Part shown: positions 52,219-60,956 of the stretch, in pieces
Position numbering within the stretch: position 1 is the first letter of the stretch
Layout: each line of letters opens with the position of its first letter
Origin: Pelolinea sp.
GTDB taxonomy: Bacteria > Chloroflexota > Anaerolineae > Anaerolineales > Anaerolineaceae
Length of the DNA stretch: 64,000 nucleotides
Assembly (NCBI GenBank): GCA_012797975.1
Contig: JAAZOD010000032.1
Location: 24,380 to 88,379 of the forward strand
Direction of reading: 5' to 3'
Translations under genes and position numbers: made by a program
Notes under the pieces: generated by a model
What the model saw: the letters and a program-made list of their open reading frames with translations, nothing else
Databases searched by the model: none
Told to the model about the DNA's origin: nothing

Positions 52219-53109
52219 TTATGAATTGATGGTAAGTTCGGTGTTTGCAAGTTTTTCGATCATTGCAATGACCGCTGAATTATCCAGGTCCTGCATTCCA
52301 TTTTGCAGCATGGCCTGATAAAGCTGCGCATTCACCGCGGTCATGGGCAGGGGAACTCCAAATTCATGCGCCGATTCCATGATAATGTTCAAATCTTTGG
52401 CCTGCAAACCGGCTTTGAAACCCGGATTTCGGTTACCGCTGAAGAGGCGCTGCGGTTTGGTATCCAGGGTCCAGCATTGGGCAGCGCCCTTTTGAATGGC
52501 CTGGATGACCTTCTGGGGGTTTGCGCCGGCTTGTTGGGCAAAGATCAGTAATTCTCCCATAGCAACCATTTGGGCGGCAACCATGATCTGGTTAGCAGCT
52601 TTGGCGATCTGGCCGGCTCCTGCCTCGCCAACATACGTGATGGTCTTACCGATGGCATTGAAAATGGGGCGTACCACTTCCAGTGCCTCTTGAGGCCCGC
52701 CGACCATGATGGCCAGTGTGCCGTTGATCGCCCCAATATCGCCGCCGCTGACAGGGGCATCCAAACTCCGCATCCCCTTTTCGGCTAAAAGCATGGCGAT
52801 TTTGCGGGCAACCGTGGGTTTGATGGTCGAGTTGTCGACATGGATCAAACCAGGGTGGGCACCCGCCAGAATGCCGTGTTCTTGAAGAACGACTTTTTCA
52901 ACATCCGCTGAATCAGGCAGGTTTGTAAAGACCACATCCACCCGCTCGGCGACTTCCTGTGGGTTGGATGCGCACATCGCGCCTTCGTGAACCAGTTCTT
53001 CCACCGCTGCCTGGCTGCGGTTATGCACTACCAGTGGAAAACCACTTTTCAGAATATTGCGAGCGATGGGTTTTCCCATAATGCCCAAACCAATATATCC
53101 AACTCTCAT
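52219..53109 (-). CDS. NAD(P)-dependent beta-hydroxyacid dehydrogenase (3-hydroxyisobutyrate dehydrogenase family)
   Basis: 296 residues. The dinucleotide fold starts VGYIGLGIMGKPIARN. LDAPVSGGDIGAINGTLAIMVGG is the substrate-binding signature, and the catalytic lysine lies in GAGQIAKAANQI. The C-terminal domain is all-helical and dimer-forming. This family oxidises or reduces 3-hydroxyacids such as tartronate semialdehyde/glycerate, 3-hydroxyisobutyrate or succinic semialdehyde; the SGGDIGA version is typical of tartronate semialdehyde reductases. AGGAGAATGAT precedes the ATG. It is the first gene before the methyltransferase. Confidence 0.9.
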   Translation of the reverse strand: MRVGYIGLGIMGKPIARNILKSGFPLVVHNRSQAAVEELVHEGAMCASNPQEVAERVDVVFTNLPDSADVEKVVLQEHGILAGAHPGLIHVDNSTIKPTVARKIAMLLAEKGMRSLDAPVSGGDIGAINGTLAIMVGGPQEALEVVRPIFNAIGKTITYVGEAGAGQIAKAANQIMVAAQMVAMGELLIFAQQAGANPQKVIQAIQKGAAQCWTLDTKPQRLFSGNRNPGFKAGLQAKDLNIIMESAHEFGVPLPMTAVNAQLYQAMLQNGMQDLDNSAVIAMIEKLANTELTINS

Positions 53110-53192
53110 ATCATTCTCCTATGAAAAAAATCATAAAAATTCAAATTCCTGGAGTAGAATTCGTTATCATTATAAATTGAAAGAACTGAATC

Positions 53193-54086
53193 ATGCACAA
53201 TCATGAACATAACGGTGATCAGGGATCAGCCAATACCATTGGTACGATCCGACTGGCTTTTTTACTAAATTTAGTTTTTGCGATCGGTGAATTCATTGGG
53301 GGTCTATATATCAACTCCATAGCCATTCTCTCTGATTCTCTGCACGATTTCGGAGATTGTATTTCTCTGGGGTTGTCCTGGTACTTTGAGCGCTTGTCTC
53401 ATCGCGATCGGAATGGAAAATATTCCTATGGTTTCAGGCGCTTCTCGCTCCTGGGGGCTGTGATCAATGCAATCATTTTGATCGTCGGCTCGGTATTTAT
53501 CATTCGTGAAGCGATCTTACGTCTGGCAACGCCCGTGCAAGCCAATGTGAAAGGAATGGCAATCTTTGCCGTGATCGGGGTGATCGTGAACGGTTATGCT
53601 GCCTATCGAATGCAGCGCGGGAAAACCATGAACGCCAGAGTGTTGACCTGGCATTTGCTGGAAGATGTGCTGGGTTGGGTGGCTGTGCTGGTGATCAGCA
53701 TTGTAATGATGTTCGTCGACATACCGGCCCTTGACCCGATCCTTTCCATGGGATTATCCGTCTTCGTTCTGTATAACGTGGTGAAAATGCTGGTCAAAAC
53801 CATTTCCCTGTTCTTGCAGGCAGTGCCGGCTGAGGTGGATTTGGATGAGATCGAGCGGCGGATTAAACGCTTGAATAACGTAGTGGATGTACATCATACC
53901 CATGTCTGGTCGCTGGACGGAGAGGAAAATGTCCTGACCACCCACATTGTATTGGCGGAAGGTTCCAAAAGCACGGAGATTCGCAGCATCAAGAACTCCA
54001 TTCGCGAAATTGCCAGGGAATTTCACTGTGAACACACCACGGTTGAATTTGAGTATTTGAAGGAAGACTGCTCCATGCCGTGTTGA
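53193..54086 (+). CDS. Cation diffusion facilitator (CzcD/ZitB-like) metal efflux protein
   Basis: 297 residues with six membrane helices. The His-rich start MHNHEHN could collect metal. Helix II holds the metal-site DSLHDFGD, and helix V has EDVLGWVAVL with the second site. The C-terminal cytoplasmic domain (about 200-297) contains VHHTHVWSLDGEENVLTTHIVL and EHTTVEFE, the usual dimer and sensing surface. It exports Zn, Cd or similar ions in exchange for protons. The last residues MPC include one cysteine. It is monocistronic as far as I can see. Confidence 0.92.
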   Translation: MHNHEHNGDQGSANTIGTIRLAFLLNLVFAIGEFIGGLYINSIAILSDSLHDFGDCISLGLSWYFERLSHRDRNGKYSYGFRRFSLLGAVINAIILIVGSVFIIREAILRLATPVQANVKGMAIFAVIGVIVNGYAAYRMQRGKTMNARVLTWHLLEDVLGWVAVLVISIVMMFVDIPALDPILSMGLSVFVLYNVVKMLVKTISLFLQAVPAEVDLDEIERRIKRLNNVVDVHHTHVWSLDGEENVLTTHIVLAEGSKSTEIRSIKNSIREIAREFHCEHTTVEFEYLKEDCSMPC

Positions 54087-54174
54087 TGCCGGAGCAGCTT
54101 TGATGCGCAACCATTTACAAGATTCTGCGTATATTCTACAAAGATCGAGAATTGAATATACAGGATGGTGCAGG

Positions 54175-54879
54175 ATGGCAACAAAAAAAGAAAAAACAAT
54201 TGACGTGACACCGCTTGATGCCGAAGAGAAAGCTCCCAAAGCACGGGTTGTAAAGAAAATGGCTGCTGAAAAAGAAGAAGCGAAACAGGTCGCCTCTCCG
54301 CAAACCGATACGGTCAAGGAACATGTGGCGCAGAAAACAGAATCTCACGCCATTTTCCAGGGGCCGGTTATGCTCGGTTTGGGATTGCTCTTGCTGGGAA
54401 TCGTTCTTTTGGTGGGTGAACTGCTTGGATTTCGCTTTGGCGTGATCACGTGGCCGTTTATTTTCATTGTTCCTGGCAGTGTAATCTTCTGGAGCGCGCT
54501 TTCATCACAGGATGCGCGGGCTGAGGGATGGGCTATCTTTGGTTCCATGATGGTGGCCTTGGGTATTGTCTTTCTGCTGCAGCAGCTTCTGGATATGTGG
54601 GCCAGTTGGGCGTATGCCTGGGCTTTGATCGCGCCCACTTCCATCGGTGTGGCACAGGTCATTTTCGGAAAACAGCACAATCGCGATTCCATAGTGAAGA
54701 ATGGGAAAGGATTGATCGAAGTTGGCTTGACCTTATTCCTGGTCTTCTTTGTATTCTTTGAGTTGATTCTGAATATCAGTGGAAAAAACCTGATTCCGTT
54801 CGGGCTGCCAGCTTTCCCGGTGGCCTTGATCGTGCTGGGCGTTTTCGTAATTCTGCGTTCCGTCCTGAAGAAAAAATAA
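54175..54879 (+). CDS. Six-helix membrane protein of unknown function with charged N-terminus
   Basis: 234 residues from ATG 54175, preceded by GCAGG; an earlier frame start at 54100 is less likely. Residues 1-58 are Lys/Glu-rich and probably cytoplasmic. Six hydrophobic segments follow in pairs (PVMLGLGLLLLGIVLLVGEL, WAIFGSMMVALGIVFLLQQL, IEVGLTLFLVFFVFFELIL and others), resembling the LiaF/DUF5668-type membrane modules that have been linked to envelope stress. No catalytic motif is seen. A hairpin terminator follows closely. Confidence 0.65.
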   Translation: MATKKEKTIDVTPLDAEEKAPKARVVKKMAAEKEEAKQVASPQTDTVKEHVAQKTESHAIFQGPVMLGLGLLLLGIVLLVGELLGFRFGVITWPFIFIVPGSVIFWSALSSQDARAEGWAIFGSMMVALGIVFLLQQLLDMWASWAYAWALIAPTSIGVAQVIFGKQHNRDSIVKNGKGLIEVGLTLFLVFFVFFELILNISGKNLIPFGLPAFPVALIVLGVFVILRSVLKKK

Positions 54880-54884
54880 CCACA

Positions 54885-54911
54885 AAGGCGCTTGAAAAAG
54901 CGCCTTTTTAT
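54885..54911 (+). terminator. Intrinsic terminator
   Basis: AAGGCGCTT pairs with AAGCGCCTT around a 4-nt loop and is followed by TTTT. It ends the transcript of the preceding membrane-protein gene. Confidence 0.85.
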
Positions 54912-54973
54912 TTTCTTTCCTCACACAAGATAATATAATTGAACTGTCTGCAATTGATAACGGGAGATCAAAG

Positions 54974-55474
54974 ATGAATTGGGTGTATCTTGCTCTGGGC
55001 GCTGCCATGCTGATCTTGGGGAGAAAATTCTTCTGGTTGTTTACAGGAGGGATTGGTTTTTATGTGGGTTATACCTTGGCTCCCAAGATTCTCCCAAACC
55101 AATCTGATAACGTGATTCTCATTGTTGCGGTGGTATTGGGATTGCTGGGAATTTTTTTGGCAGTGCTGGTCAAAAGCGCTGCAATCAGCATTGCCGGGTT
55201 TGCTGCCGGTGCCTATATCGTGTATTCCTTACTGACCATGATCAGCTTTAATCTTGGAAACTACTACTGGCTGGTGATCATTGCAGGCGGGATCATTGGC
55301 GCGATCCTGGCCGGGACAATGTTCGATTGGGCGTTGATTATTCTTACCTCTGCCTGCGGAGCGATGCTTATTTCAACTACCCTGAATTTGTCCTTTCCGT
55401 TATCTGCGGTGGTACTGGTGGTCCTGTTTCTCATCGGATTGATCGTACAGGGAAATATGAAGTCGAAAGATTGA
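54974..55474 (+). CDS. Small multi-helix membrane protein (DUF4203-like)
   Basis: 166 residues, almost wholly hydrophobic, with six or seven segments separated by short Gly-rich turns (GGIGFYVGYTLAP, AGGIIGAILAGTMFD). The repeated glycines and alternation resemble DUF4203/TMEM198-type proteins. GGGAGAT precedes the ATG. No function can be proposed. It lies between two membrane or lipoprotein genes with separate transcription signals. Confidence 0.6.
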   Translation: MNWVYLALGAAMLILGRKFFWLFTGGIGFYVGYTLAPKILPNQSDNVILIVAVVLGLLGIFLAVLVKSAAISIAGFAAGAYIVYSLLTMISFNLGNYYWLVIIAGGIIGAILAGTMFDWALIILTSACGAMLISTTLNLSFPLSAVVLVVLFLIGLIVQGNMKSKD

Positions 55475-55540
55475 AAGAGGTCCTTTGAAAAAAGGAATCC
55501 CCTAGATAGAATTAGTATACAGATTGAATAGGAGGTTAGA

Positions 55541-56488
55541 ATGAAAAAGAAATTAAATTTATTTACCGTGTACCTTGTTTTAACGGCATTGTTGGTTGTG
55601 ACTGCGTGCTCATCTGGAGAATCGGAAAACAAGGCCCCAGTAGCTGAGGAACCGACTGCAGAACAATCCGAGGGGGATAAAGAAAAGGAGTCAGAACAAG
55701 AAGCACCTATTCCTGATGGGTTGACGGATGCGACCAGAGCGATTGAGATCACTACCTCTGATGGAAGAATTCTGACCGGCACTTTCTATCCAGCGGCGAA
55801 TCTTAATGCTCCAGTGGTAATCTTGATGCACTGGGTGATGGGGAACGAGACGGATTGGACTCCCATCGCTTACTGGCTGCAGAATAGAGGGTTGGCGGAC
55901 GCAGCAGACAATAATGGCGGAGCTGACCAAAACATGCCCTGGCTGGATTCTTCCTGGTTTCCGACCGTGCCAGCCGATCGATCGTATAACGTGCTTACGT
56001 TCAACTTCTACAAATGTGAAGATGACGGATGCATGAGTTTTGATCGTGAAGAGTGGTTGCTGGATTCGCAGGCTGCGTACGAGACCGCCCGCACTCTCGA
56101 AGGCGTTGATCCCACCCGCATGGTGGGCATTGGAGCAAGCATCGGAGCAGATGGCGTGGCTGATGGCTGCCTGTATATCAATTCCGAATATCCTGACACC
56201 TGTCAGGGAGCACTGTCGCTCTCGGCAGGAAGTTATCTGACGGTAGATTATAAAGAAGTGGTCGCACAATTGAACATGATGGAACCGGTTGTTCCGGTGC
56301 AGTGTTTCTATGCTGCGGGGGATAGTGAATCCGCCACGGTATGTGGAGCGATTACCGAAGAAGATAACTATACCGCGGTGAAGTATGCAGGAAATGAACA
56401 TGGGATGATGCTCATCCAGCCTGATCTCGAACATGATACATTGACATTGATCCTGCAATTTCTCGACGCTACGATTGGGGCGAATTAG
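55541..56488 (+). CDS. Alpha/beta-hydrolase lipoprotein
   Basis: 315 residues. The signal ends in a lipobox VVTAC (cysteine 23), and an acidic Pro/Glu-rich linker follows. The hydrolase domain starts at about 60 (ITTSDGRILTGTFYPA), with the oxyanion turn MHWVMGNETDW, the nucleophile Ser in GIGASIGADG and a His in GNEHGMM near the end. This matches dienelactone-hydrolase-like enzymes. Several cysteines (CEDDGC, ADGCLY, DTCQG) could form disulfides outside the cell. It probably cleaves an ester at the outer face of the membrane. AGGAGG precedes the ATG. The substrate is unknown. Confidence 0.82.
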   Translation: MKKKLNLFTVYLVLTALLVVTACSSGESENKAPVAEEPTAEQSEGDKEKESEQEAPIPDGLTDATRAIEITTSDGRILTGTFYPAANLNAPVVILMHWVMGNETDWTPIAYWLQNRGLADAADNNGGADQNMPWLDSSWFPTVPADRSYNVLTFNFYKCEDDGCMSFDREEWLLDSQAAYETARTLEGVDPTRMVGIGASIGADGVADGCLYINSEYPDTCQGALSLSAGSYLTVDYKEVVAQLNMMEPVVPVQCFYAAGDSESATVCGAITEEDNYTAVKYAGNEHGMMLIQPDLEHDTLTLILQFLDATIGAN

Positions 56489-56562
56489 GGTTAATCCATA
56501 CGAAACTAGGTCTTCAATTTTTCGTATATTAGAAAAATACCCGAATAAAGGTGGTAGAAGAA

Positions 56563-57021
56563 ATGCCAAGGTCAAGATTTTTCGGAAAAATCTGGAATCC
56601 CATTCTCAACACGATACTGCGATCACCGCTTCATCCATTGATGAGTGAACACTCTCTGGTTATTCGCTACATGGGTAGAGAATCGGGGAAAGAGCACTCT
56701 TTTCCTGCCTATTATCAACAATCCGGGAGCACCGTACAAGTGCTTGTGGAGAAAGCCGAAGACTGGTGGCGCAGTTTGAAAAATGGGGCGAATGTGAAAA
56801 TGGTCATCAAGGGTGCGGAATTTTCCGGTTGGGCAGAAGCCATTCAGGATCACCAATTGGTCCAGGAACATTTCTCCCAATTATTGAATCTGATTCCGGA
56901 ATTGTCTGCAGAATTGGACATTCGGAAAACTGAAAATGGAACTTTTGCTGTTGAAGATGTTGAAAAACAACTTCAGCAGCTTGGTCTGCTCAATATTACC
57001 TTACAAGCTGGACGTGCATGA
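56563..57021 (+). CDS. Nitroreductase/DUF385 (F420-dependent-like) family protein
   Basis: 152 residues from ATG 56563, with AAGGTGG about 10 nt upstream. The family core is LVIRYMGRESGKEHSFPAYY followed by VQVLVEKAEDWWRSLKNG, which in relatives forms a split-barrel flavin or F420 site. It is shorter at the C-terminus than the Mycobacterium Ddn group. It could be a deazaflavin- or flavin-dependent reductase. It overlaps the DUF952 gene by 4 nt (ATGA), and the flavin-reductase-like gene follows, so three small cofactor-type proteins form one operon. Confidence 0.78.
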   Translation: MPRSRFFGKIWNPILNTILRSPLHPLMSEHSLVIRYMGRESGKEHSFPAYYQQSGSTVQVLVEKAEDWWRSLKNGANVKMVIKGAEFSGWAEAIQDHQLVQEHFSQLLNLIPELSAELDIRKTENGTFAVEDVEKQLQQLGLLNITLQAGRA

Positions 57022-57317
57022 ACATCTATCATATAACCCCTTTGAAAGTTTGGAGAAAAGCACTGGAATCAGGGTCTTATGATGCGGATTCCCTAAAAAC
57101 TGACGGCTTCATCCACTGCTGCAAGAAAGGACAAACACAGGGTGTATTGAAAGAATGGTTTCGAGGGGAATCGGACCTGGTTCTCCTCGAGATTGATCCG
57201 ACACTCCTTTCGGCGGAAGTGAAATATGAAGATAGCCATGGAACGGGAGAATTATTTCCCCATATTTACGGACCGCTGAATCTGGATGCGGTGGTTGGCG
57301 TTACTATCTGTGCATAG
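57018..57317 (+). CDS. DUF952 family protein
   Basis: 99 residues. IYHITPLKVWRKALESG and FIHCCKKGQ at the start and HIYGPLNLDAVVGV at the end are the family signature. Relatives have an ADP-ribosyltransferase-like fold, but their activity is unknown. The ATG lies within the stop codon of the preceding gene, so translation is coupled. The DUF952 family is usually of about this length, and nothing seems missing. Confidence 0.88.
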   Translation: MNIYHITPLKVWRKALESGSYDADSLKTDGFIHCCKKGQTQGVLKEWFRGESDLVLLEIDPTLLSAEVKYEDSHGTGELFPHIYGPLNLDAVVGVTICA

Positions 57318-57328
57318 AGGTGAAAACA

Positions 57329-57841
57329 ATGCAGAGAAAACAGGTTGATCTTTCCGAGTTTAAAGATTGCGCATTTTCTTTATGGTCAAACAATGGAATT
57401 CTATTGACTGGCGGAGATTTTGAAACAGGCAAATTCAATTCCATGACGGTGGGATGGGGCAGCATGGGGATTGTATGGAGCATGCCTTTTGCGCAGATCT
57501 TCGTTCGACCTTCCCGATATACGTTGAAATTCCTGGAAAAATATCCCACTTTTACTTTATGCGCGTTTTCGGATGAATATAAAGAAAAGCTGGATTATCT
57601 CGGTTCGGTATCGGGTAGGGATGTGGATAAGATTGCAGAATCGAGACTCACCCCCATGCGTTCGCAATTCGTTGCCGCTCCTTGCTATCAGGAAGCTGTT
57701 CTTTGTATCGAATGCGAAAAAATGTACTGGCAGGACCTGGACCCCGCCAATTTTCTCCATTCCAAGATTCAAGAGCGATACTTGAACAAGGATTATCACC
57801 GCATCTATTATGGGTTGGTGAAAGGCATTTTTAAAGCTTAA
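57329..57841 (+). CDS. Flavin reductase-like (split-barrel FMN) domain protein
   Basis: 170 residues from ATG 57329, with AGAGGTGA upstream; a GTG at 57320 is in frame but has a poorer position. The split-barrel motifs are FNSMTVGWGSMGIVW and IFVRPSRYTLKFLEKYPTFTL, typical of FMN-binding flavin reductases and flavoredoxins. It likely transfers electrons from NAD(P)H to free flavin or to an iron protein. It is the last gene of a three-gene operon with the DUF385-like and DUF952 proteins, followed by a strong terminator shared with valS. Confidence 0.86.
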   Translation: MQRKQVDLSEFKDCAFSLWSNNGILLTGGDFETGKFNSMTVGWGSMGIVWSMPFAQIFVRPSRYTLKFLEKYPTFTLCAFSDEYKEKLDYLGSVSGRDVDKIAESRLTPMRSQFVAAPCYQEAVLCIECEKMYWQDLDPANFLHSKIQERYLNKDYHRIYYGLVKGIFKA

Positions 57842-57852
57842 AAGAGATATAA

Positions 57853-57886
57853 AAACAGCTCCGTGATTTTCACGGAGCTGTTTTTT
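57853..57886. terminator. Strong bidirectional terminator between convergent genes
   Basis: AAAACAGCTCCGTGA pairs perfectly with TCACGGAGCTGTTTT around a 3-nt loop, with T-runs on both strands. It ends the small flavoprotein operon and valS. Confidence 0.92.
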
Positions 57887-60598
57887 CTAAAGAACATTGA
57901 TTTGCACTTTCAATTTTTCAGCAGTTTCCTGAAATGCGATCAGTTTTTCCCGTTCTTTTTGCACAACGGCTGCGGGTGCTTTTTGAGAAAAATCGGAACC
58001 CAGAAGTTTTTCAAGCCGCTCTACCTGGCCGACGATATTCAACAATTCTTTTTCAAGCTGTTCCCGCTTTTCAGAACCTTGCGCTAAAGCATTGAGGTGG
58101 AAAAGTAGTGTGGACCCTGAAGAAGGCAATGCAGCGGTAGGATAATGGCTTATTTGCTCATCCTGTGGCATACTATCCACAATGTTCACTTTGGATACAT
58201 TACACAGGGCGTTGATGATGGGAAGGTCTTTTGCCAACCGATCTTTCAGTGCGCTGGTGACCAGCGTGATCTCCACGGCATCCCGAAAAGCAACTTTGTT
58301 GTCCAGACGGAGAGTGCGAATGGCTTTCACAACTTCCACAACCCCACTCTGGAAGGCTTGAATGGCTGGTTTTTCCCATTCTTCCTCTATGGCGCTTTCT
58401 GGCCAGTGTGCCATGATCAAGGCTTCCGTCCAACCGGCATCTACCATGATGCCGGTGCCGTTTTCCAGTACCGCTTTCTTCAGGTTCTGCCACAACTCCT
58501 CGGTCACGAAGGGGGTAAAGGGATGCAGCAGGCGCAGACATTTTTCCAGCACACGCACCAGGGTTTGAGCCGTGTAATAAGCTCTGTCACCACCTTCTTC
58601 AAGCTGCAACTTTGCCACTTCGATGTACCAATCGGCAAACTCACTCCAGAAGAAATCATAAATCTGACGTCCTGCTTCGCCATACTGAAAATTATCGAAT
58701 AAGTGGTTCACATCACGCACAACGGCGCGCATGCGGGCATGGATGAATTCATCCGCTCCAGTCCATTGGGGTTCGGCAGCCGGTTTGGCAGGAGCTTTTT
58801 CCAATGCGCTGATCACAAAACGGCCGGCGTTCCAGACCTTGTTGGCAAAATTACGGTTGGCTTCCACTTTTTTAATGCTCAGGTTGGTATCCTTGCCCGG
58901 TGTGGAACCCACCAGCAGGGTGAAGCGCAAGGCATCCGTACCGAGGGTGTCCATCACAGTCAGCGGATCGATGACGTTCCCCTTGGTCTTGCTCATCTTT
59001 TGGCCTTTTTCATCGCGCACCAGCCCATGCAGATAAACGATTTCAAAGGGCGGTTTTCCGGTGAATTCAATACCATCCATGATCATGCGCGCCACCCAGA
59101 AGAAGAGGATGTCGTAACCGGTTTCCAGGATGGTGGTGGGATAAAAATAGCTGTAATCGGGTGTTTCTTCGGGCCAACCCAGGGTGGAAAATGGCCACAA
59201 ACCGGAAGAAAACCAGGTATCCAGCACATCTTCGTCCTGGTGAATATGCGTGGATCCACAGTGCGCGCAGCGGTCAGGATCTTCACGGGCAACCGTGACC
59301 TCGCTGCAGTCATCGCAATACCAGACCGGAATGCGGTGCCCCCACCACAATTGGCGGCTGATGCACCAATCCTGGATGTTCTCCAGCCAGTTGTAATAGA
59401 CCTTGGTGAAATAATCGGGAATGATGCGTATCTGGCCATCCTCGACTGCTTTCAGGGCTGCTTCAGCCAGCGGTTTGATTTTCACGAACCATTGCGTGCT
59501 GATGAGCGGCTCCACGATCTCCCCACCGCGTTGTGAGCGGGGAACGGTCAATTTGTAGGGTTCTTCTTTGACCACCAATCCGGCCGCCTGCATATCGGCC
59601 CACAACTTCTTGCGGCATTTGAAGCGGTCCAATCCCTGATACGCTCCACCGTTTTCATTGATGGTGGCATCCTGATTCAGGACGTTGATCATGGGCAGGT
59701 GATGATTGATCCCGATCTCATAATCGTGCGGATCGTGCGCAGGCGTGATTTTCAATGCCCCGGTGCCAAAAGCTCGATCGACATAATCATCGGCGATGAC
59801 CGGAATGGCTCGCCCCAGCATGGGAACCAGCACACTCTTGCCAATATATTTTTTGTAACGTTCGTCTTCGGGGTGAACTGCCACAGCGGTATCTCCCAAT
59901 ATGGTTTCAGGGCGGGTGGTTGCCACGGGGATAAAATCACCGGAACCATCTGCCAGGCGGTATTGGAAATAATACAGCGTGCCGTTTTCTTCGGAGTACT
60001 CCACCTCCAGATCGGAAACGGCCGTGCGCAATTTGGGAGACCAGTTGATGAGGCGTGGACCGCGATAGATCAATCCCTTTTCATATAGACGGACGAATGC
60101 CTCGCGCACGGCAACGGAAAGGCCTTGATCAAGCGTGAATCGTTCACGCGTCCAGTCGCAGGATGCTCCCAGCCGGCGGATCTGAAACTGGATATGGCTG
60201 CCGTACTCTTCTTTCCAAGCCCAGGTTAATCTCTCGAACTCTTCTCGACCCACATCGTCGCGGGTTTTGCCCTGTTCCGCCAGCATTTTTTCCACCTGAA
60301 GCTGGGTGGCGATTCCGGCATGGTCGGAACCGGGCACCCATAAGGCGGGAATACCTTTCATGCGTGCATGGCGGATCATCAGATCTTCCATGGAAATGAA
60401 CATAGCATGCCCCAAATGCAGCTTGCCGGTCACATTGGGAGGGGGAATGGAGATGACAAAAGGTTTCTTGGTCGGGTCGAAATCAGGTTTATTAGGATCG
60501 TTGGTGGGTTGGAAATACCCCGATTTTTCCCAGAATTCATAAATGCGTTTTTCTGTTGCTTGAAAGTCGTATGCTTTTGCCAGTTCAAATTTTGTCAT
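57887..60598 (-). CDS. valS: Valyl-tRNA synthetase
   Basis: 903 residues, full length. The class I HIGH motif is PNVTGKLHLGHAM (about 50), the KMSKS motif is GQKMSKTKGNV (about 525), and a CP1 editing domain lies between them. An anticodon-binding helical domain and a C-terminal coiled coil ending LEKLLGSDF and EREKLIAFQE complete the protein. It charges tRNA-Val and edits mischarged threonine. GGAGGAAGC precedes the ATG. The 270-nt leader is a T-box, so uncharged tRNA-Val should raise its transcription. Confidence 0.97.
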   Translation of the reverse strand: MTKFELAKAYDFQATEKRIYEFWEKSGYFQPTNDPNKPDFDPTKKPFVISIPPPNVTGKLHLGHAMFISMEDLMIRHARMKGIPALWVPGSDHAGIATQLQVEKMLAEQGKTRDDVGREEFERLTWAWKEEYGSHIQFQIRRLGASCDWTRERFTLDQGLSVAVREAFVRLYEKGLIYRGPRLINWSPKLRTAVSDLEVEYSEENGTLYYFQYRLADGSGDFIPVATTRPETILGDTAVAVHPEDERYKKYIGKSVLVPMLGRAIPVIADDYVDRAFGTGALKITPAHDPHDYEIGINHHLPMINVLNQDATINENGGAYQGLDRFKCRKKLWADMQAAGLVVKEEPYKLTVPRSQRGGEIVEPLISTQWFVKIKPLAEAALKAVEDGQIRIIPDYFTKVYYNWLENIQDWCISRQLWWGHRIPVWYCDDCSEVTVAREDPDRCAHCGSTHIHQDEDVLDTWFSSGLWPFSTLGWPEETPDYSYFYPTTILETGYDILFFWVARMIMDGIEFTGKPPFEIVYLHGLVRDEKGQKMSKTKGNVIDPLTVMDTLGTDALRFTLLVGSTPGKDTNLSIKKVEANRNFANKVWNAGRFVISALEKAPAKPAAEPQWTGADEFIHARMRAVVRDVNHLFDNFQYGEAGRQIYDFFWSEFADWYIEVAKLQLEEGGDRAYYTAQTLVRVLEKCLRLLHPFTPFVTEELWQNLKKAVLENGTGIMVDAGWTEALIMAHWPESAIEEEWEKPAIQAFQSGVVEVVKAIRTLRLDNKVAFRDAVEITLVTSALKDRLAKDLPIINALCNVSKVNIVDSMPQDEQISHYPTAALPSSGSTLLFHLNALAQGSEKREQLEKELLNIVGQVERLEKLLGSDFSQKAPAAVVQKEREKLIAFQETAEKLKVQINVL

Positions 60599-60616
60599 GC
60601 TTCCTCCACATAAAAT

Positions 60617-60870
60617 AAAAATCCTTTCATCCAGAGGACGAAAGGATTAATCCTTGCGCGGTACCACCTCACTTCGCATTTCTGCGCACTTTTCCGAAAC
60701 CATCATTCCGGTTGCGCTGTAACGGGCTTACCCGTGCTGGTCTATTTTCTTTAAGATTTCTTCAGCAGTCTTTTTCAAGCGACTTCAATTCTTTCAACCC
60801 TGTGGAGGCTTTCAGCCGGGGCACTCCTTCTCTGGCAGGATGCAGGAATTTACTCCTCTTGATGTTCGTT
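60617..60870 (-). promoter_or_regulatory. T-box riboswitch leader of valS, valine specifier
   Basis: Read on the - strand, the T-box sequence GAGGTGGTACCGCG is at 60657-60670. The terminator follows: AATCCTTTCGTCC pairs with GGATGAAAGGATT (60617-60648), then T. The 5' part holds stem I elements (AGAGAAGG, GGCTGAAAGCC). A GAAGTCGC segment offers GTC, a valine codon, at 60781-60783 as specifier. Uncharged tRNA-Val should pair with the specifier and the T-box and prevent termination. Confidence 0.9.
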
Positions 60871-60876
60871 TCCACG

Positions 60877-60905
60877 ATTATACAGAGTTCAAAAAAGAAT
60901 GTCAA
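60877..60905 (-). promoter_or_regulatory. Consensus promoter of the valS T-box leader
   Basis: TTGACA (60900-60905) and TATAAT (60877-60882), exactly consensus, are 17 bp apart on the - strand, placing the start near 60870 at the 5' end of the T-box leader. Confidence 0.88.
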
Positions 60906-60956
60906 TTCAAAAGAAAGAAGTGCAAAGTGGATGGGTTGCTGATAAGATTAATCCAA

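Noticed and set aside
55691..56575. Leftward open frame of 294 codons
   Set aside because: It is antisense to the hydrolase lipoprotein, which has a signal peptide, an active-site motif and a strong ribosome site.
58703..59536. Rightward open frame of 277 codons within valS
   Set aside because: It is antisense to conserved valS sequence.
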